A stretch of DNA of 64,000 bases from Gonapodya prolifera JEL478. Its lineage: Eukaryota > Monoblepharomycota > Monoblepharidomycetes > Monoblepharidales > Gonapodyaceae. The first letter of the stretch is position 1. The number at the start of each line of letters is the position of its first letter. The translations under genes and the position numbers were made by a program. Positions 33,206 to 45,890 of the stretch are shown one piece after another. The notes under the pieces were generated by a model. That model worked only from the letters and a program-made list of their open reading frames with translations. It did not search any database and was not told the DNA's origin. The stretch covers positions 315,696-379,695 of the forward strand of contig KQ965742.1 in NCBI GenBank assembly GCA_001574975.1, read 5' to 3'.

Positions 33206-35462
33206 TCGCGCTGGAAGCGAACAATCCGCTCAATGCTCGACCGTGGGAAAGATCAGCGACGTTGCTTACTTGCAAGGTCCACCGATGCCGCCATTTTGGA
33301 GCGAGTGCAGCCCGGCGAATCGGTGACGTTGCAGGGGTTACAGGCAGATTGACTTTTATCCGACTGTGTCCCATTGCTCGACCACAGATTTCCTCGCTGA
33401 TGAGTGATTCCGCTAGCACACTGTTTCCAAAGTGTGGACCGTCGCTGGGGGACTTGTGTGTGAGTAAGAAGACCTCTTCTGTGTGGTCCACCGTTCGTTT
33501 TTGACCACGTTCCCTTGGTCTGTTTGATGACACCTTACCAACCTCGCTTTGACAGCGAATGAATCAGTTGTTCCAGATCTGATTCAGTGATTCTGGTTCA
33601 CAAGATAAAGGTGGAGTGGGCGAGTGACACGGGGGAGCCGAGAAGTCCCGCGTCGTATATAAATTGAAAAGTGAACGCGGGAGAAACCATTTCGAAATAT
33701 AGGGTGATCGATTATCAATTAGCAATTGTGATGTTACGGTAATGCAGTGAGCAAAGCAGCAAACGAAGCGCAGTGGGATACACTAGTGTAGATTTCTATA
33801 GTCGTCAGTCAACATTGGCCACGTCCCACCATCTGACCCTCTGACTGGTCTCAATTCTCAACTCCAAATGTCTTCAAAAGGATCATCAGGATCGGACGGA
33901 CGGTTGGTCACAGCATCCAGTCCCCCACGACACTTCAGTATCGATGTAACATTGACGCGATGATTTGCCAACTGGAAGTTGACCAATCGTCATCACCTCG
34001 TCGGTCCAACGTGAAGGGCATACCCAAGGAGCAGAGGCCATTTCGCAAAGCGACGTGAGGCTGACGTGATGCTTGGCCCATGGCCATTCAATGTCGTCAC
34101 GCTGATGTTGTTGGCCTGAATACGAAGGCTTCCATCGACAAGGTTTTGGCTAGAAGAAAGGAAACGAAGAACGGGAGGGGCAAAAGCAGCAGCGGAAGTA
34201 TTATGAAACGCTGAAAGTGTAGGTGAGCCTTTGTGTCCCCCGCCTGATTGAAAGTCTGATGAACGACAACGTCATTGTGAGCTGTTGAACAAACGGGAGC
34301 CGGGACGACATCACCGAATTTCGCACAGCTCTCTATGCAGCTACTTCTACATTCTATGGCAACGTTTTCTCGGAGTAGACAAGACGAACAAGGAAGTCGC
34401 ACGAGCGGCAAAACCTGGTCTCCACGAAGTCTGGTGTGGACGACGGAAGTTGGGCAACAACTCGACCCTCGTGGAGAAAAATAACAGGTGGATACAAATA
34501 AATTGCAAAATGGACACGCACAGAGTACTGGATGCTCTGCGAAAACGCTCTCTTAGCAGCAGCGGATGCGGAGGACACAGCGGAATCATCGGGGTGAATT
34601 TGATGACAATGCAGATTAAGAAGCAGATATGTTTTATCGGTGGAGAATTCGATGGCTTACGCACGCTGACGGAACGGACTCCTTGGATTTTGGCGACGGT
34701 AGAGTCAGTGACAGGACACCCTATCATTTTCGAAGAAGTAAGTTGGATTGGTTGGTCTCCTTTTCGGAGATACGGAAGCACTTTTCATACGTAAGCCCTC
34801 TCTCCGATGCCCAGAATGAAAATCGGAAGGGACCTGGCATTTTTGGCTTTTCTGCGGCCTTGATCCCCCGACCGAAAAAAAAAAAGAACACACGCAATTG
34901 CGTTAGCGCCGCCATTCCAGAAAAAGCCAGATAATGTGAGCTCTACTGGACTAAAAACGATCTGATTCTCTCAGAATATCCCGCCGTGCGGGCAAATCGG
35001 TGCCTCAAGTGTGGGGGACGTACATTTTGTTTTGTTTTCCAAATGTGACTCATCCTTTCATGTTCCACCATTGATATCTGCATAATAATGGAGAATATTA
35101 TATACAAAGTCGGCCAGACGAAATCTGACGTTGAGAGTCGTCGCACACGAAGTTGACATCTGCATGGTCTTGATCCCCCTCGACTGGCTGCTCTGACGGC
35201 ACGATCGTGTGCGTGATGCGTGTGGAGATTACTTCCTTCTGGGTCGGCTCTCTCCGCGACTCGGACCCTGAGATTTCTCGCGGAGGAAATGGAGTTTCAG
35301 GTTTTCGGGGATGGGACCGCAGGAGACCCTAATTGCGTATGACTCCTCACCTTTTAAAAGGGCGGCCCCACATCAGGCAGCGTGCAAAGAATCGTCGCTG
35401 ATCACCCACCTCTTCCGCCGAACCTCGCTCCTTTCTGCTCGCGTCGTTCCAGCGATCCAGCC
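33206..35462. other. Gene-poor interval with a TATA-like element
   Basis: No recognisable gene. A perfect TATATAAA lies at 33656-33663 with nothing convincing downstream on either strand, so its target is unknown. An open frame at 34285-34794 (+) has no family motif. A 16-bp motif at about 34758-34773 recurs in an intron of the downstream transporter. Near 35348-35360 a TTTTAAAAGG element sits about 110 bp before the transporter start and could serve as its core promoter. Confidence 0.4.
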
Positions 35463-38400
35463 ATGGCATCCGTGAGGAGTTGGCGCCGTTTTACACTCCC
35501 GACATCCATAACAATTCGGCGCTGGTCGGCCATTTTTCTCCTTCCCCGTCCAAAAGGAAACTCCGGAGAGCACTACTATCCCCGTTGACACGAAGGCCCC
35601 CCTCACTGATGAACCCGCGAAAGTTGTGGACGCCCTCCCAAAATACACTCGGGAGCGAGACAGACAAATCACGGAGAAAATCGATGACCAAATCAAGCAG
35701 AACCCCAACATGATGGTGATATTTGATGAGAGTCGTTTTTGCTTTGTTTCCGCCTTGACGGTGTGTCATGTTTACAGCCCAGAGCTGTCTGGTTCATCAT
35801 TCCGAACGAATTCGCGGAAAGGTTCGTTTTGCTTGGCTTAAGAAGCCTTGGCCGTCTAATCATTGCTGATCGTCTTCCATAGATTCTGCTACTATGTGAG
35901 AAACGCCGCTGTTTTCATCACGAAGGATCCATTCCAACTCTTGTCCCCGTCCCGTCTGCTTACGTAGGGAATTACGTGGGTTCACGTCGCATGAGAGCGT
36001 TTGCAGGCTTGAACTCAAGCTTCTTCTGGTTTGTAGCCCGCTGCTTCGAAACTACCTGATTGAGATCGTGAACTTCTCGAAGACCGACGCCAGTTCTTGG
36101 GTGCACACTTTCAAAGGTGAGCACGTCCAGTAGCGTTACCCTGTTTCGCTTTGATTAAACATTGCGCGTCCTTCTTTTTGGGTAGTTCTCACATACTTCT
36201 TCGTAAGTTCCCAATCCATTCCCTGCTGAAGAGGTTTGATCAAATGCTCCACCGTTCCTACTCCAAGCCCATTCTCGGATCTCTCATCAGTGACAGTTTT
36301 CTCGGCAAATACCACACGATTGGTGAGTGGCCCCCTTTTCGGAGATACGAGAAGTATCATTCAATAAACATAAACATTGACTCTAACACAGTGTCCCTGA
36401 GCGTTGTCTATGTCATTGGAGTCTCTCTTTTGGCCATTTCGTCGATCCCCTCTGTCATCAACGGCTGGCTCCCAATCCTTGCTCTTGTCGTGGTTGCTTT
36501 GGGTACCGGCGGTATTAAGCCCTGCGTGTCTTCTCACGGAGGTATGGAGTTGCTCCGAATGGCCAAAAATGGGTCGTGTACTCATTATTTCTATGCGTCA
36601 CTCAGGCGACCAATTCATCGAGACTATCCAGAAGGAAAACCTGAACAAGTATGTTGGTCATCTTTTCGCAGAATTCGTACACATATAACCGTTTCTTTTA
36701 TAGATTCTACAACTATTTCTACAGTGCGTTATTACAGTATTCGAATGATCTAACCCTCGCTGATGTTATCCCACCTTTCGTGTCTGAACAATTTTTAGTG
36801 TCCATCAGTGAGTTGAGGTTGCTCGAACCACATTTCGCTTTGGTTAAAACGCCTCTTGATCAGATATTGGTGCCGTGCTGAGCGGTTTCATCACTCCCGC
36901 GATCGCCCAGCAAGTGAGTGCACCTAATGTTTCTCCCTTCTCTTCCCCTCTCTTCGTTAATCACGAAACGCATTTCCCGTACGTCAGGTCATTTACGGCC
37001 TGAAAACTTCAACTGGTGCCTTTTTGGCCCACGGAGATGGCTACGCATGGGCTTTCGGTACGTAAAACTTGTTTGCATCCTTCAAAAAAGTTTTCTTCAC
37101 ACGTTCGGGCGACTAGGCCTTTGCGCCATGGTCATGGCTCTTGCTCTTGGTGTATTCGTTTTCGGATACCGGTACGTCTCCGTACTTGCCCCCACTTGAC
37201 CATCGCCACAGTACTCACGTGTCAACGTCCCCATGAAGCTACTACCGCGTTGTCCCCCCCACGAGAACCTTCATTCTGTACGACCTCCTCCGCGTCGCTC
37301 TCACCGCTTTGCCGCGATACCTCAGCGCTTCCAAGGTAGAGCGGGCCGCTAAGCGCCACTGGGCTGCGTTCGCAGATGACCTCATGGGAGCCAGTATGGC
37401 CGACGAGACTTACGACCTGTTCGCTATCATGCCCATCATTTTGCCTGCTCCGTTCTTCTGGATGGGTGAGTGATCAAAGGTTGCGTTTTGTTGACCCCAC
37501 TTGCTGATGTCGTTCTTTCTTTGTGGACAGCATTTGGTGAGTTGCGTGCTGAACTTCTAGATTAAGCAACATTGTACGACGGAGCCATCATCTAGACCAA
37601 AACGGTACCAGTTGGCAAAACCAGGGAGCGCAAATGAAGGCTGCTGGATTCTTCAACGACGTGAGTGTTCAATGCACCACTACAGGTCCACAGAATGTTT
37701 CTGATCTGCGTTGTTCTTCTCGTTCATAGGAAGTGGCTTCAGCCGTCATTAATCCATTCTGGTTGGTGTTGAACCATTGGACAAAGTGTGATTGGAGTCG
37801 TTCAACTAATCTGCCGATGTCTGTTCACTCAGGATTGTCGTGCTCGTCCCGATTTTCTCCAACCTCATCTATCCTGCCATTGAAAAGAGGGGTTACAAGT
37901 TCGGTCTTGTCCAGCGCATGGGTATCGGAATGGTGAGAACCGCACTGCAGTAATGGATTTGTCGTGCCGTCGCTAACATACGAAACGTGGGTCAGTTCTT
38001 CGCTGGTGTCTCGTTCGTCATCTGCGCCCTTCTTCAGGTTCGTCTCAGTATCCCACGTATTTATGAACTTTGGGTTTTAATGCTGATTTCCTCGACAAAC
38101 AGTACCGGATCGATGCCGTGTGCACGTCCGACGAGGACCACCCAACGTCTTGCATTGACCAGAACATGTCCATCTTCGTTCAATTTGTGCCGTGAGTACT
38201 CGAGTTCAAACCTTGCTAGATACCCGCGTAATCATTGATCACCCATTCAAATAGATACTTGGTCATGACTATTGGAGAGGTTCTTGTGTCCATCAGTGGG
38301 GTATGTGTTGCAGTCTTTACATATTGCAATCTTTTAGAATGCTCATATAGAATATCACTATCACCCTTACAGCTCAACTTGTTGTACAACGAGGTCGGAT

Positions 38401-38892
38401 CCCGAACCAAGGCCTCCGGTGCCGCCTTGTGGCTCTTGGGGGTCAGTTTCGGCAACCTGCTCGCCACCGCGCTCTTTGAGGGTTGCCGACCTGGTGAATC
38501 GGACGGTATGACCTACCCCAACTGTGAGTGTTTGTGACACTGTCGAACCTCTCGCGGTTGCTTAAGATGGTTTCGTCTCTCCCGTATAGTCTTCTGGCTC
38601 AACGCGTAAGTGTCAAAGGAAAGTACACACTTCCATCAAGCGTCTCACGTTCGGTTCCCTCAGCGGTCTTCTATTTGCATTCGGAATCATTCAACTGGTT
38701 ATGACTAAGTTCTACGTTTACAAGGCTGTAAGTACACTCACTTCTTCCAACAAATTGCTGCACCTCCAACGAGTTGGTTCATACCAATAGGACCGTCCTT
38801 GGCATAAGGCTGCTGAGGCTGCCGTTCTCGAGAAACTCGAATCTGAGAAACTCCTCCAGGCCAAGATCACCGACGAAGCGATCGTCGCGTAA
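35463..38892 (+). CDS. Proton-coupled oligopeptide transporter (POT/PTR2 family)
   Basis: Plasma-membrane proton symporter for di- and tripeptides. The proposed ATG is in a 9-nt exon (35463-35471, MAS), then ETPESTTIPVDTKAPL from 35557. Transmembrane blocks follow: PRAVWFIIPNEFAERFCYYG (compare POT motif EFCERFSYYG), LTYFFPILGSLISDSFLGKY, VYVIGVSLLAISSIPS, ALGTGGIKPCVSSHGGDQF (the PTR2 signature region), FYNYFYMSINIGAVLSGFIT, FWMAFDQNGTSWQNQG, PFWIVVLVPIFSNLIYP and LNLLYNEVGSRTKASGAALW. The C-terminus is cytosolic and ends KITDEAIVA (TAA 38890-38892). Very small exons are needed: 35883-35895 (13 nt), 35968-35975 (8), 36186-36202 (17), 36704-36723 (20), 36799-36807 (9), 37531-37536 (6) and 38590-38605 (16). 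Each has canonical AG/GT flanks and keeps the family alignment. The protein appears intact. Confidence 0.9.
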
Positions 38893-39048
38893 TTGTTTTT
38901 AGTTTTTCATACGGAACGCCTTACACGATTTTGAAAGTCCTTGGTTTTACAAATATATTCATTTTTCGCCATTCTGTTGAGATCTAAGCCCTTGACAGTT
39001 GACATTGCAGTTTGTTTGTGATTGTGGTGAACATGTCACGGTGTGGTG

Positions 39049-39190
39049 ATCGTGACCTCTTCCACTTATTTGTTTACAGGCTATGTTTCCAACCTTTGTA
39101 TCGGACTGGTTCTATCTCAATCGTGACCTCTTCCACTTATTTGTTTACAGGCTATGTTTCCAACCTTTGTATCGGACTGGTTCTATCTCA
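39049..39190. repeat. Perfect 71-bp tandem duplication
   Basis: Two identical 71-bp units, 39049-39119 and 39120-39190, each beginning ATCGTGACCTCTTCCACTTA and ending GGACTGGTTCTATCTCA. No mismatch is visible, which implies a recent duplication or an assembly artefact. The unit lies between the 3' ends of the transporter (+) and the CM1 protein gene (-) and carries a TTTACAG acceptor-like motif. No function is evident. Confidence 0.95.
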
Positions 39191-39246
39191 CAGGTAAAAC
39201 TGGCGTAAGAATTAGACAAAACTTTACATATATGAATTAATGATTA

Positions 39247-42200
39247 CTATCGCATACTATCACCACCACTTGGTATTGTTCGTTTCGACTTTTGACTCCC
39301 TCGAGTATGCCCCCCCGCCAATCGTACAGAATTCCGGACATCCGTGTCACTGTCGCTACCTAAGTCCTCTGAAAATATTCGCTGAGCCGCCTCCGCGGCC
39401 TCGGACACCACCAGGAACTCACGAGACGAGTTCTTGACAGCCTGTTGTAAGAAGTAATTATCCAGGAGCTCTTGCGAGGCAGACAGATCAACTCACATCT
39501 AACCGTTGCAGAGCTCTGGTCACTTGTTGCTCACGACGTTGATGCTTGCCCTTGACCTTCTCGTAGGCCTTTGACAGCGACTGGTACTGATAAATGCAAG
39601 TGTTATAGATAACTTTCGCCTGTATCATGTCACGTTGCGAACTCACATCCTTCTCAAGGGCTTTCGACCTTCTTCGTTCATCTTCCAGTCGCCGCTCCAT
39701 GTCGGCAATTTTGTTACCAGCCTCTCTTAACATCTCTTCAGCTCCTTCTGCTGCTCGTAATCGCTGCATCTCCTCCTCGTGGAGTTTCTTTATCTGCAAG
39801 AACCTCTCCTTGTCTTCTCGGCTCCGATTGTTCAAGAGTTCAATTGTCCGCTCATGCCTCTTAACCGAGGCGACAAGCTCATCAACACGCTCTCGAGCAC
39901 TCTGCCGTTCAATTCGAAGACGATCCTCCGCATCCACAACTGCCTTCTCCAACTGGTGACAGCGTTCTTCCGATGCCCGAAGTCGCTCCTGCAAATCAGC
40001 AATCTTGGGACTGTCACGCTCAGCACGTAAGCGTGTTTCTGTCTCCCGAAGTCGGGCTTCAAGTATCTTAACCTGACTTCCACTGGATGATGCAAGTTTT
40101 CCAGTGGTTTCTAACTGCTGCTGTAAAGACGTGACCTTTTCTTCTGCAATTTGGAGTGCAGCCTGACAATTTTCATGTAATAAAAACGTGACGCTTTAGG
40201 TGAAGCCAACATTTGCGACGTACTTTTGCTTGCTCCAACTCGAACTTCTTTGTAGAGAGCTGTTCTTGAAGTCTCCGCTGAGCATCGGTCGCTTTTCTCA
40301 CCAGAGCCTCGTATCGCTCAAGAGTGCTCCATTTTGTATCGAGGCGCGCTTCAAAGCCCTGCAATCGATCGCGACACATTCGTAGAACACCTTCCACCTT
40401 ATCCTGGAAAGATGATACAGCAATCTCGACGGTTTTCATACGCGCTAGCAGTCTGTCGCGGAATAATGGCAGGTTGTCTGATGGCCCTATCGGAGTTGAG
40501 CTCGAGCCCTAGCAACAACATGATCGTTAGAAACTAAAGATGTCGTCTCACAAGATATGTATCGAACCTTCTTTTTCTCTTCGTGCTTCCGACCGATTGC
40601 AACGATGGCGTCCAGCTTGTGGTAGAGAAGAAGAAGAATGGAGTCCCGTTCACTGACTTTTGACCTGAAATCTTCAGCAATAAGAGCGTTCTTCAGAATT
40701 ATGCATGTGATCAATAGGGCGCGTTTAGTCAAGGTGAAAATGATGCGCACGAGTGACCACTCACCTCCTTTTGCTCTGCGAGAGAGTTCTCGAGCGTAAT
40801 AACCTCTTGGTCAAGCTTGCGCATAAGCACTTCCTTCTCCCCGAGTTCCTTTGGTGTGACGTGGGCATTATGAGGGTGCTGGCAAACCATGGAGACATTG
40901 CCGAACTCACCCGCTCAACTTTCGCCCTTAGTGCCTCCGACTCCGACCACCTTTCCTCCCATTTCCTCTTCTCCTCAACACGTCGCTGAAGTGCCTCCTC
41001 CATATCACGAAGAGTTCGGTCCCGTTCATTGCGCTCGTAGTCCATCCGACGCCGCTCTTCTCGCACACCTTCCAATTGCTTTTTAGCCGCAGCAAGTTCT
41101 TCTCGAAGTGAAACCAGCTCTTTAGAACGAGATGAGTGCTTGTCCTCAAGCTGTGCGTTGATGGTGCGAATGTGCTCTTCTGCCACAGACTTAGCGGATT
41201 GTGTAGCCTCAAGCTGCTCTGACATCGAAGAAAACTGTCTCTCGTTGGCTGCGAGACGCTGAATATCGTGAACAAGAAATATTGCTTAACTTGTCGCCAA
41301 GATTCACGTGAGCACTTTTGCTACTCACATCTTCCAGAACCCTGACTTTAGACTTATACTTGTCGACTTCTCGATTGAGATCCTCCGTGATTCGCGCCTG
41401 GTCTGCATCGCGATCCTTCAGAGCTTGCTCCAGTTCGTCTTTCAGCTCTTCACGCAGCTGCCATTCACGATCTTCGAGACCCTTCCTTTCATCCTTCCAT
41501 TTCACTTCAGACTCCACGATTTGGGCATGCAATCTTCGAAGCTCTTCCTGCAATTTGGTAGCCTCCATCGTCATCTGCCGCAGACTGGCATCTGACCTAG
41601 CCAGCTGCGTTTTGTATGTGGACATTTGCTGTGCAAACAAAAAACGCTCAATATTGGGATTGGGTCTTGGATCACTAAAGGCGACTCACATCTTGGACAG
41701 CCTTGGTGGAACCATCTGCCCTCTTGCGGTCCTCTTTCAAGTCGCGTATTTCCTTGGCCAAGGCTTGGTTCTCGATCTCTTTCACTCTGAGCGTTTTCTC
41801 AACTGCCTCCAACTTCCCAACCACCTTCGCGTTTGTAGTCGTCGCCTCTGCTAGATCCTTGTCGTACTTCTCCTTCGGAATCTGCTTAGATCTGCGTCCA
41901 CGCCTGTCACCATCATCAGCACCTTCAGGATCGGGAATATCGTCATCAAAATCGACCCCACGGGTTCCCATTTCTTCGTTACTGCCGGCGATGTTCCGAC
42001 CTGATCCAGAGGCCCTCGAAGATCCTCCGCTGGCAAGCGGCATGCGTGGTGGAGCCGGAAGAGCGTTCAACTTGCTCCGGAGTGCTTGGTTCTCATTGTC
42101 TCTGCTCCGGAGATTGTCCTCCACAACCTCAAGTTTTCCCACCAGCCTGGCGTACTTGGCCGACCACTCCGCAACCGTCCTGTCATACTTCTCCTTGACT

Positions 42201-45200
42201 ACATCGCGGTCGTCCTCGGCCTCCCGCCGACGAAGCTCCGCCTCATGCCAGATGCCGTGGCTCTTGTCCAGTTTCCGATTCAGCTCCACAACTTCGTTGC
42301 GAGATCTCACAACAGCCTCTCGCAGCTCTGAAATGAGGTCACGGACCTCAGCCCCGTATCGATCCTGGATACCACGAAGAGCGCTCTGTGTCGCGGCTTT
42401 GGAGCTGTCGATCTCCTTCTGCAACTGCTGCGCTTCTTCGGCTCGTAATTGCTGCGAGGCTATCAGGTTGGTAAGTTGTTTGTGTATTGAGTTGAAGTTC
42501 TTATTTTGGCACAGGGAATTGTGAGTCCACAAACCAAACAACGAAGATTTGGCTACTAACCTCATCCAAGTATCCTTCTACGAGCAAATCATCGACACTC
42601 TTCGCCTTGGACGGTCGCCTTCCCTCGTCATCGGCCCCTTCATATTCGAGGTCTTCAATATCCGCACCTCTCGTTGCAACCGCTTCCAGACTCCCGACCA
42701 TTGACCTTGAACCCGAAATACGGTCCCGGCTCGATCCCGCCACCTCAGGGATCTTGGGTGGTTGCGGCAAACGAGAGGCCGATTGGGCTGAAGAGCGTCT
42801 CGATGCATCGAGCTTGGAACGCAAGTCCGCGTTCTCGCTTTGCAACTTACGCATCACAGAAGAGTGGGCGTCAAGCTGAGTCTTCAGGTCGGAGAGTTGC
42901 TGCAGAAATTTTGCGTTCTTAGTTGTGGCATCTTCTGACCAATGATCATCGCGTGGGGAACGCTCACCTCTCGCAGCACTTTCTCAGCCCCCTTCTCCCC
43001 GCGCTCCTCCATTCTCTTCCTAGCAGCATCAAGCTCCTTCTCCAACTCTCGTCTCTGCCTGCTCTCTTCTTCAGCCCTCTTCTTCGCAACCTCCACCACT
43101 CTGGTGAGTTCGACGACTCTCAAATCGCGTGCGTCCACCTCGGCCCTGATCGCATCAAGCTCTGCCTCGTGAGCGACTAAGGATTCCATCTGCGTGCGAT
43201 CCGCCGCGGACGCGCGCCGGGCAAGTTGGGATTGCGCGTGCGCGAGTTGTGCTGTAGTTGACGCCAGGTCGGAAGAAAGCTGCGACACTTGAGACTGCAA
43301 CGAAGACAGCGTGGACAGGGTCGCGTCGTGGGCCGATTGAAGGGATTTGAGCGACTGCAAGAGGAGTCGTTGAAACAACCATTCCACAGCTTCAAGAACC
43401 AAACCCAAAACTGACCTGTTCCAGCCCCTCCCTACCCCTCCGTGCCGCCTCAGCCTCACTCTCGGCTCTCTCCCTTGCGGCCTTTTCCCTGGCCCCGTCA
43501 GCCTCGGCCTTCTCTCGTGCCCCCTCGGCAGTTCTGGCCCGCTCTCGTTGCTCATCGGTGTCACGACGCGCCCGCTCCACCTCTCCTCGCACACGGCGAA
43601 GCTCATCGTCCAGATCGGACGCTTTGGCAGTCGAAGTGTTGAGCGACGAGGTCAGCGCCGTAATCGTGGCCTGGAGCTTGGCAATGTGCTGTTTTTGGTT
43701 CCAATGTAGGGATGAGAACGATACTCCTGTACACCAAACCACGAGCTCAAACCCACATCCTCCTTCCCTCCAACCTCCCCCCTCTCTCTCTCGACCCTAC
43801 CCTCAGCCTCGCCTCGCGCTCTCTCGGCCTCTCTCGCGCGCGCCCGCTCCCTCTCGGCGTCCCTCCTAGCCTCTGCCTCTGCATCTCTGGCCATCTCCAG
43901 CTCAGCCCTGGCCTTGCGCGCCTCGTCCTTGGCCTCGACAGACTCCGTTCGCGCCGCAAGAGACTCCTTGCGCGCCCTCTCCAGCGCATCCCGCATCTCG
44001 CCAATCTCGGCCTCGAACGACCGCTTGGCCTCTGCAAGCGCCCTTTCTGCCGCTTCGGCCCTTGCCAGGGCATCCGCCCGCGCGGCAGCCAGTGCGGCCA
44101 TGCGGGCCTCGCCGTCGCCAGGCGCGGCTGCGAGTGCGCGCTCCAACTCTGCGCAGCGACGTCGCATCTCGCCGACCTCGAGCTTGAGCACGTCGCACTC
44201 GCCGTCGCGCTCTCTGAGGGCGCGCGCGATGCGTTCGGCCTCGGCGGCGATCCGGGCGTGGTCCTGCCGCAGCCGCTCGGCCTCGTCGGATGCCCTGCCC
44301 CGGTTCTCGAGGGCCGAGTCGTACTCGGTCGCGTACCGCGCCGAAAGCTGCTCCAGCCGCGCGATCTGGGCGTCGCGGGATTCGAGTTCGCGGCGCAGTG
44401 CGGCGAGCTGGGCCTGGAGTGCGCGGAGCTCGGAGTCGAGCGCGGAGTTGGCGGCCTTGAGGGATCCGTTCTGAGAGTTGGAGGGTTGCGGGGTTGCGCG
44501 GAGTGTGGGAGTGTGGGAGTGCGGTGAGAGTGGTAAGAATCCATGTCTGGAGACACCAAACGAAACCGGAACAATCCACGCCCACACCAACCACCCATCC
44601 CCCACCCCACCCCACCCGCACACAACTTACCTCCTTTACCAACTCGGCCACACCCTCGGGCGAGTCCCTTTCCAACTGCTGCTCGAGGTAGTATATCTTG
44701 AGCTTGAGGGCAAAGTTTTCCTTTTTGAGGTCGTCCATCAACTGTATGTTTTCCGTCGGGTTGGGTTGGGTTGGGTGGGGGCGCGTGGGAGGTGATGGAG
44801 GGACGTGAAGTGCACGTTGGGGACAAAATCCAAAGAAGGCTTCGTCAGACCCATCCCGTCTCACACACCAAAACCGCCGCGACCCCCCGCGACCAGGCCT
44901 TGCACAACGCACCTTCTCCCTCTGCTTCAACCCCGTCCCGTCCGCCGCCACGCTGGGCACGCCCACGCTCCCCGGGGGTGCTTGTCCCGACCCCGACCCT
45001 GTAGCGGTCGTGAAGGGCGAGGATGTGAAGGGCGAGGAGGCGAACCCTCCCTGCGCCCCTGGCTGCGCACCACCACCCCCACCCCCGCCTCCGCCCATGA
45101 GAATATACGAGTCGCCATCGCCATCCTCCGAGGACGTGTCGTCGGGACGCAGGGCGCGCAGGCGGTTGGAGAAGGCCGAGGGCGAGTTGAGCGGGAGGGA

Positions 45201-45890
45201 GGAGGATGAGGATGTTGTGGGGAGGGTGTGGGTGTGCGTTGTGGGAGGGGGTGTCGAGGCGGAAGTGAAGGCGAAGGGGTAGGATCCCGGAGCGGAGGCG
45301 GAGGCGGACTGGGAAGCGGACGAGGGAGAAAAGGACATGACGGGTCTGACGGATGTGGTTGGCGGAGACGCGAATGTGACGGTTTGGGCGCGTGGGTTGA
45401 TGGGTGATATTGGGGAGGGCGAGACGGGGGCCGGAGCGGAGAATGGAGCGCGGGAGGAGGAGGAGGAGGTGTGGTGTGGTGTGAATGGCGATCTGGGGTC
45501 CAACAGCGGCGCGGTCGTGAACGAGGCGTTGAACGAGTCCGGGTGGGATATGCCGGACGTGTTTGCGAGTATGTCTGCGTCGTCGTCGTCCGCGTGGAAG
45601 GAGGGTAGGGCGTGGTGCGCGAGCGGGTCGGATGATGTTGAAAAGTTGTTGGTGTGGTTGTGCAGCGCACGCGAGTGTGAGTCGGCCGAAGAGGCGAACG
45701 AGATTTCGAGGGTGCCCAGGTTGAGCGTGTCCCCCTGCCCTGGGAGTTGGGACAGGGACTCTGCGGCGCGGAGAGAGTCGAGGTAGCGCGAGAAGTGCGA
45801 GTCGGACAGCTGGGTTTGTTGCTGAGAGGGGTGTTGGGAGTGTTGGGAGGGCAGTTGGGTGCGAGGCGATGGCGGCTGCCGCGATGCCAT
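39247..45890 (-). CDS. Long coiled-coil protein with centrosomin CM1 motif (Mto1/Pcp1/CDK5RAP2-like)
   Basis: CM1 proteins recruit and activate gamma-tubulin complexes at centrosomes, spindle-pole bodies or other microtubule-organising centres. ATG at 45888-45890 (MASRQPPSPRTQLPSQ). About 300 residues of Ser/Pro-rich disorder end in LKQREK. After an intron comes the CM1 core LMDDLKKENFALKLKIYYLE, then QQLERDSPEGVAELVKE. This matches the family pattern (L.)KEN..LKL.IYFLEE....PE....L.KEN. Nearly everything downstream is heptad-patterned coiled coil over at least ten exons, interrupted by Ser/Asp-rich linkers (near 42600-42800 and 41900-42010). A conserved-looking block, LLLLYHKLDAIVAIGRKHEE then FRDRLLARMKTVEIAVSSFQ, lies near 40380-40650. 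The C-terminus is SGGDSMR with TAG at 39247-39249. I see no clear PACT or CM2 motif. Exons at 42900-45300 are strongly GC-biased. Confidence 0.85.

Noticed and set aside
34285-34794. 169-codon plus-strand frame in the gene-poor interval
   Set aside because: No family motif, no start context and no convincing flanking exons. The end includes the dispersed 16-bp motif, which suggests non-coding sequence.
41703-42524. 273-codon plus-strand frame
   Set aside because: Ser-rich antisense reading of a coiled-coil exon; no independent support.
43712-44527. 271-codon plus-strand frame and further long frames in 43.4-46.4 kb
   Set aside because: They run antisense or out of frame to the CM1 coiled-coil exons, where Glu/Ala/Arg codons leave few stops in other phases.
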